From the NCBI GenBank assembly GCA_016706565.1, contig JADJJI010000003.1, positions 62,001-126,000 of the forward strand: a stretch of DNA of 64,000 nucleotides, given 5' to 3'. The position numbers and the translations under genes are program-made. Below the pieces are notes generated by a model. The model did not search any database and was not told the origin of the DNA. It saw only the letters and a program-made list of their open reading frames with translations. This document shows, one piece after another, positions 62,367 through 64,000 of this stretch; position 1 is the stretch's first letter; each line of letters opens with the position of its first letter. The stretch is from Piscinibacter sp. (GTDB lineage: Bacteria > Pseudomonadota > Gammaproteobacteria > Burkholderiales > Burkholderiaceae_C).

Positions 62367-63290
62367 ATGAACGCCCAGCCTGCCCCGACCCTGGCACGCA
62401 CGAGCGCCGCCGTGGGCAACCCGTTCGACCTCGACGACGACCGCGCCTGGCGCGACTGGCGCGAGGCCAAGCTGGCCGACTTGCCGCGCAGCGCAGAGTC
62501 GCTCACGGTCACGCTGCGCGACCCGCTGGCACTCACCTCGGCCGAGCGTGCCGCGCTGCTCGACCGCTGCGCGCGCCACAACATGGTGTTGTATCGCAGC
62601 GGCGCCACGGGCGAGGACAAGGCACTGACCCGCGAACTCGGCCGCCAGCTCGGCCTGCTGCGGCTGGACGCCAACTGGCTGGCCGACGAGGACGGCATCT
62701 CGCCGATCACTGTGCGCGAAGGCGCCGGGCCGGCGGCGGCCTTCATCCCGTACACCAACCGCGCTATCAGGTGGCACACCGACGGCTACTACCACCCGCC
62801 GCAGCGGGCCATCCGCGGCATGATCCTGCACTGCGTGCGGCCGGCGGCCAGTGGCGGCAGCAACCACCTGCTCGACCATGAGCTGGCCTACCTGATGCTG
62901 CGCGACGCCGACCCGGCCCATGTGCGCGCGCTGATGGCCGAAGACGCCATGACCATCCCCGCACGCACCGACGAGGCGGGCGAGGCGAGGCCGGCGCAAT
63001 CCGGCCCGGTGTTCAGCGTCGACTCGCATGGGCAGCTGCACATGCGCTACACGGCGCGCACGCGCAGCATCGAATGGAAGGGCGACGCCGCCACGCGCGC
63101 GGCGGTGGCCTGTCTCGAGGCGCTGCTGGCCAGCCCGTCGGCGCCGGTGCTGTGCGTGCGTCTGGAGCCCGGCATGGGCCTGGTGGCGAACAACGTTCTG
63201 CACGACCGCGACGCCTTCATCGACGACCCGCAGCGCCCGCGATTGCTCTACCGTGCGCGCTACCTCGACCGTGTCGCCGGGCCCGACTGA
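62367..63290 (+). CDS. TauD/TfdA-family Fe(II)/2-oxoglutarate dioxygenase
   Basis: 307 residues. The iron-binding His-x-Asp is in IRWHTDGYYHPP; the distal His is probably in LVANNVLHDRDAF near the C-terminus, followed by an Arg-containing 2-oxoglutarate region (RPRLLYRARYLDR). TauD releases sulfite from taurine, so an alkanesulfonate substrate would fit the neighbouring sulfite pathway; this is inference, and other TauD relatives act on very different compounds. Confidence 0.85.
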   Translation: MNAQPAPTLARTSAAVGNPFDLDDDRAWRDWREAKLADLPRSAESLTVTLRDPLALTSAERAALLDRCARHNMVLYRSGATGEDKALTRELGRQLGLLRLDANWLADEDGISPITVREGAGPAAAFIPYTNRAIRWHTDGYYHPPQRAIRGMILHCVRPAASGGSNHLLDHELAYLMLRDADPAHVRALMAEDAMTIPARTDEAGEARPAQSGPVFSVDSHGQLHMRYTARTRSIEWKGDAATRAAVACLEALLASPSAPVLCVRLEPGMGLVANNVLHDRDAFIDDPQRPRLLYRARYLDRVAGPD

Positions 63291-63301
63291 GACGAGCCCT
63301 C

Positions 63302-64000
63302 ATGTCCCGATGGCTCACCGTCTGGCGCGCCGCCCACCTCGTGGGCGTGCCCCGCGGCGTGCTGCAGCAGCGCGTGCGCGACGGCGAGCTGCCGCTGTCC
63401 GACGGCATGGTCTCCACCGATGCGCTGCTGCGCCTGTACCCGCAGGCGCAGATCGAGGACGGCGGCCTGCTCGAGCGTGTCGTGCAGATCAAGGACGAGG
63501 CTTTCGGCCGGCGAGTGCGCGAGCGCATCCTGCCCAGCCAGGAGGTGCTGGCGCAGCGGCTGTTCCGCCAGAGCCAGGAGCTGGCCGACCTGCGCCGCCA
63601 CCTGCAGTGCTACCACGCGCTGGTGCTGGAGCTGCGCGACGCCATGCGTGCGCAGTTCGACGCGGCGCCGCAGGACGAGGGGCTGCGCCGCCTCGTCGCC
63701 CAGGCGAGCTCGGGCCTGGCCCGCGCGCTCGCCACCGAACCCGTCGACAGGCTGGACGTGATGGACGACATGCTCAAGGTGATGTGTGCCCAGGTGACGG
63801 TGCGCCCCAGCGGCCACCAGTTCAGCGTGGAGGGGCACGACACGCTGCTGCAGGCGGGGCTGCGCGCCGGCCTCAAGCTCAACTACGGCTGCGGCAACGG
63901 CACTTGCGGCATGTGCAAGGTGCGTGTCATCGACGGCGAGGTGGCGCGCGTGCAGCACACCGACTACCCGCTGTCCGAGGCAGAGAAGGCGCAGGGCTAC
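63302..64000 (+). CDS. Ferredoxin-domain protein with MerR-like N-terminus (cut by window edge)
   Basis: 233 codons are present. The N-terminus (LTVWRAAHLVGVPRGVLQQR, then RDGELPLSDGMVS) looks like a MerR/excisionase-type HTH; a coiled helical linker follows (residues ~65-155). From about residue 165 comes a plant-type [2Fe-2S] ferredoxin domain with YGCGNGTCGMCKVRVI, ending in YPLSEAEKAQGY. The downstream part, beyond the window, could be an FNR-like reductase, as in CDP-6-deoxyglucoseen reductase relatives. It is the last visible gene of the dsr-divergent cluster. Confidence 0.75.
   Translation, partial: MSRWLTVWRAAHLVGVPRGVLQQRVRDGELPLSDGMVSTDALLRLYPQAQIEDGGLLERVVQIKDEAFGRRVRERILPSQEVLAQRLFRQSQELADLRRHLQCYHALVLELRDAMRAQFDAAPQDEGLRRLVAQASSGLARALATEPVDRLDVMDDMLKVMCAQVTVRPSGHQFSVEGHDTLLQAGLRAGLKLNYGCGNGTCGMCKVRVIDGEVARVQHTDYPLSEAEKAQGY

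Noticed and set aside
59970-64000. CRISPR array near the Cas6-like gene
   Set aside because: No series of direct repeats with regular spacers was found; the repeats present are inverted and interleaved.

Overview
The window is high-GC DNA whose gene families, gene order and dense ATGA/TGATG gene overlaps fit a betaproteobacterium of the Burkholderiales type (Rubrivivax/Leptothrix-like). That placement is inferred from gene content only; no rRNA or other marker was available. It encodes chemolithotrophic or phototrophic sulfur oxidation: a complete reverse-dsr locus, a sulfite dehydrogenase (soeABC) and a sulfide:quinone oxidoreductase.

Layout. (1) 1-6195 is core genome: smpB (cut by the window edge), ratA, rnfH, a DUF4124 protein, guaB (with a one-base deletion), an MFS exporter and guaA (with an in-frame hairpin insertion). 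(2) 6245-14194 is accessory: a DUF1963-type protein, two related thioredoxin-like proteins, two unknown proteins, a VapBC toxin-antitoxin pair with a clear operator, and a gene-poor stretch with possible insertion-sequence debris. (3) 14195-31689 is a catabolic region: an enolase-superfamily enzyme and tautomerase opposite a LysR regulator, an esterase, a Bug/TctC binding protein, AraC regulators, a porin, a beta-keto acid cleavage enzyme, a tannase-family lipoprotein, a hydroxyacyl dehydrogenase and an SDR, then a five-gene redox operon opposite a TetR regulator. (4) 32039-44172 (minus strand) is one tightly packed unit: soeABC, a TauE/SafE exporter with a small membrane partner, a universal stress protein, an AhpD-like/Rieske fusion, a FadL-type porin, type I SQR, and a second DsrM/DsrK-like pair. 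(5) 44496-46389 (plus strand) is a NarX/NarL-type two-component system. (6) 46370-59802 (minus strand) is dsrABEFHCMKLJOPN, then a DsrC-like gene, dsrR and a siroheme methyltransferase. (7) 59970-64000 (plus strand), divergent from dsrA, holds a 73-residue protein, a composite inverted-repeat array, a Cas6/Cmx6-like protein without a CRISPR array, a second cysteine-less DsrC paralogue, an unknown helical protein, a TauD-like dioxygenase and a ferredoxin-type protein with an unusual N-terminus (cut by the window edge).

How the sulfur genes fit together (inference from known families): SQR oxidises sulfide; FadL may admit hydrophobic sulfur; DsrEFH passes sulfane sulfur to DsrC; DsrMKJOP, DsrAB and DsrL oxidise it to sulfite; SoeABC oxidises sulfite to sulfate, and TauE may export excess sulfite. 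CobA supplies the siroheme precursor.

The most interesting signals are: a repeated 14-bp palindrome (TACC-N6-GGTA-like), two copies in the soeA/sensor-kinase intergenic region and two in the dsrA divergent intergenic region, suggesting the two-component system controls both operons; the Cas6/Cmx6-like gene inside the dsr locus; two DsrC paralogues lacking both redox cysteines; and a second DsrMK-like module next to SQR.
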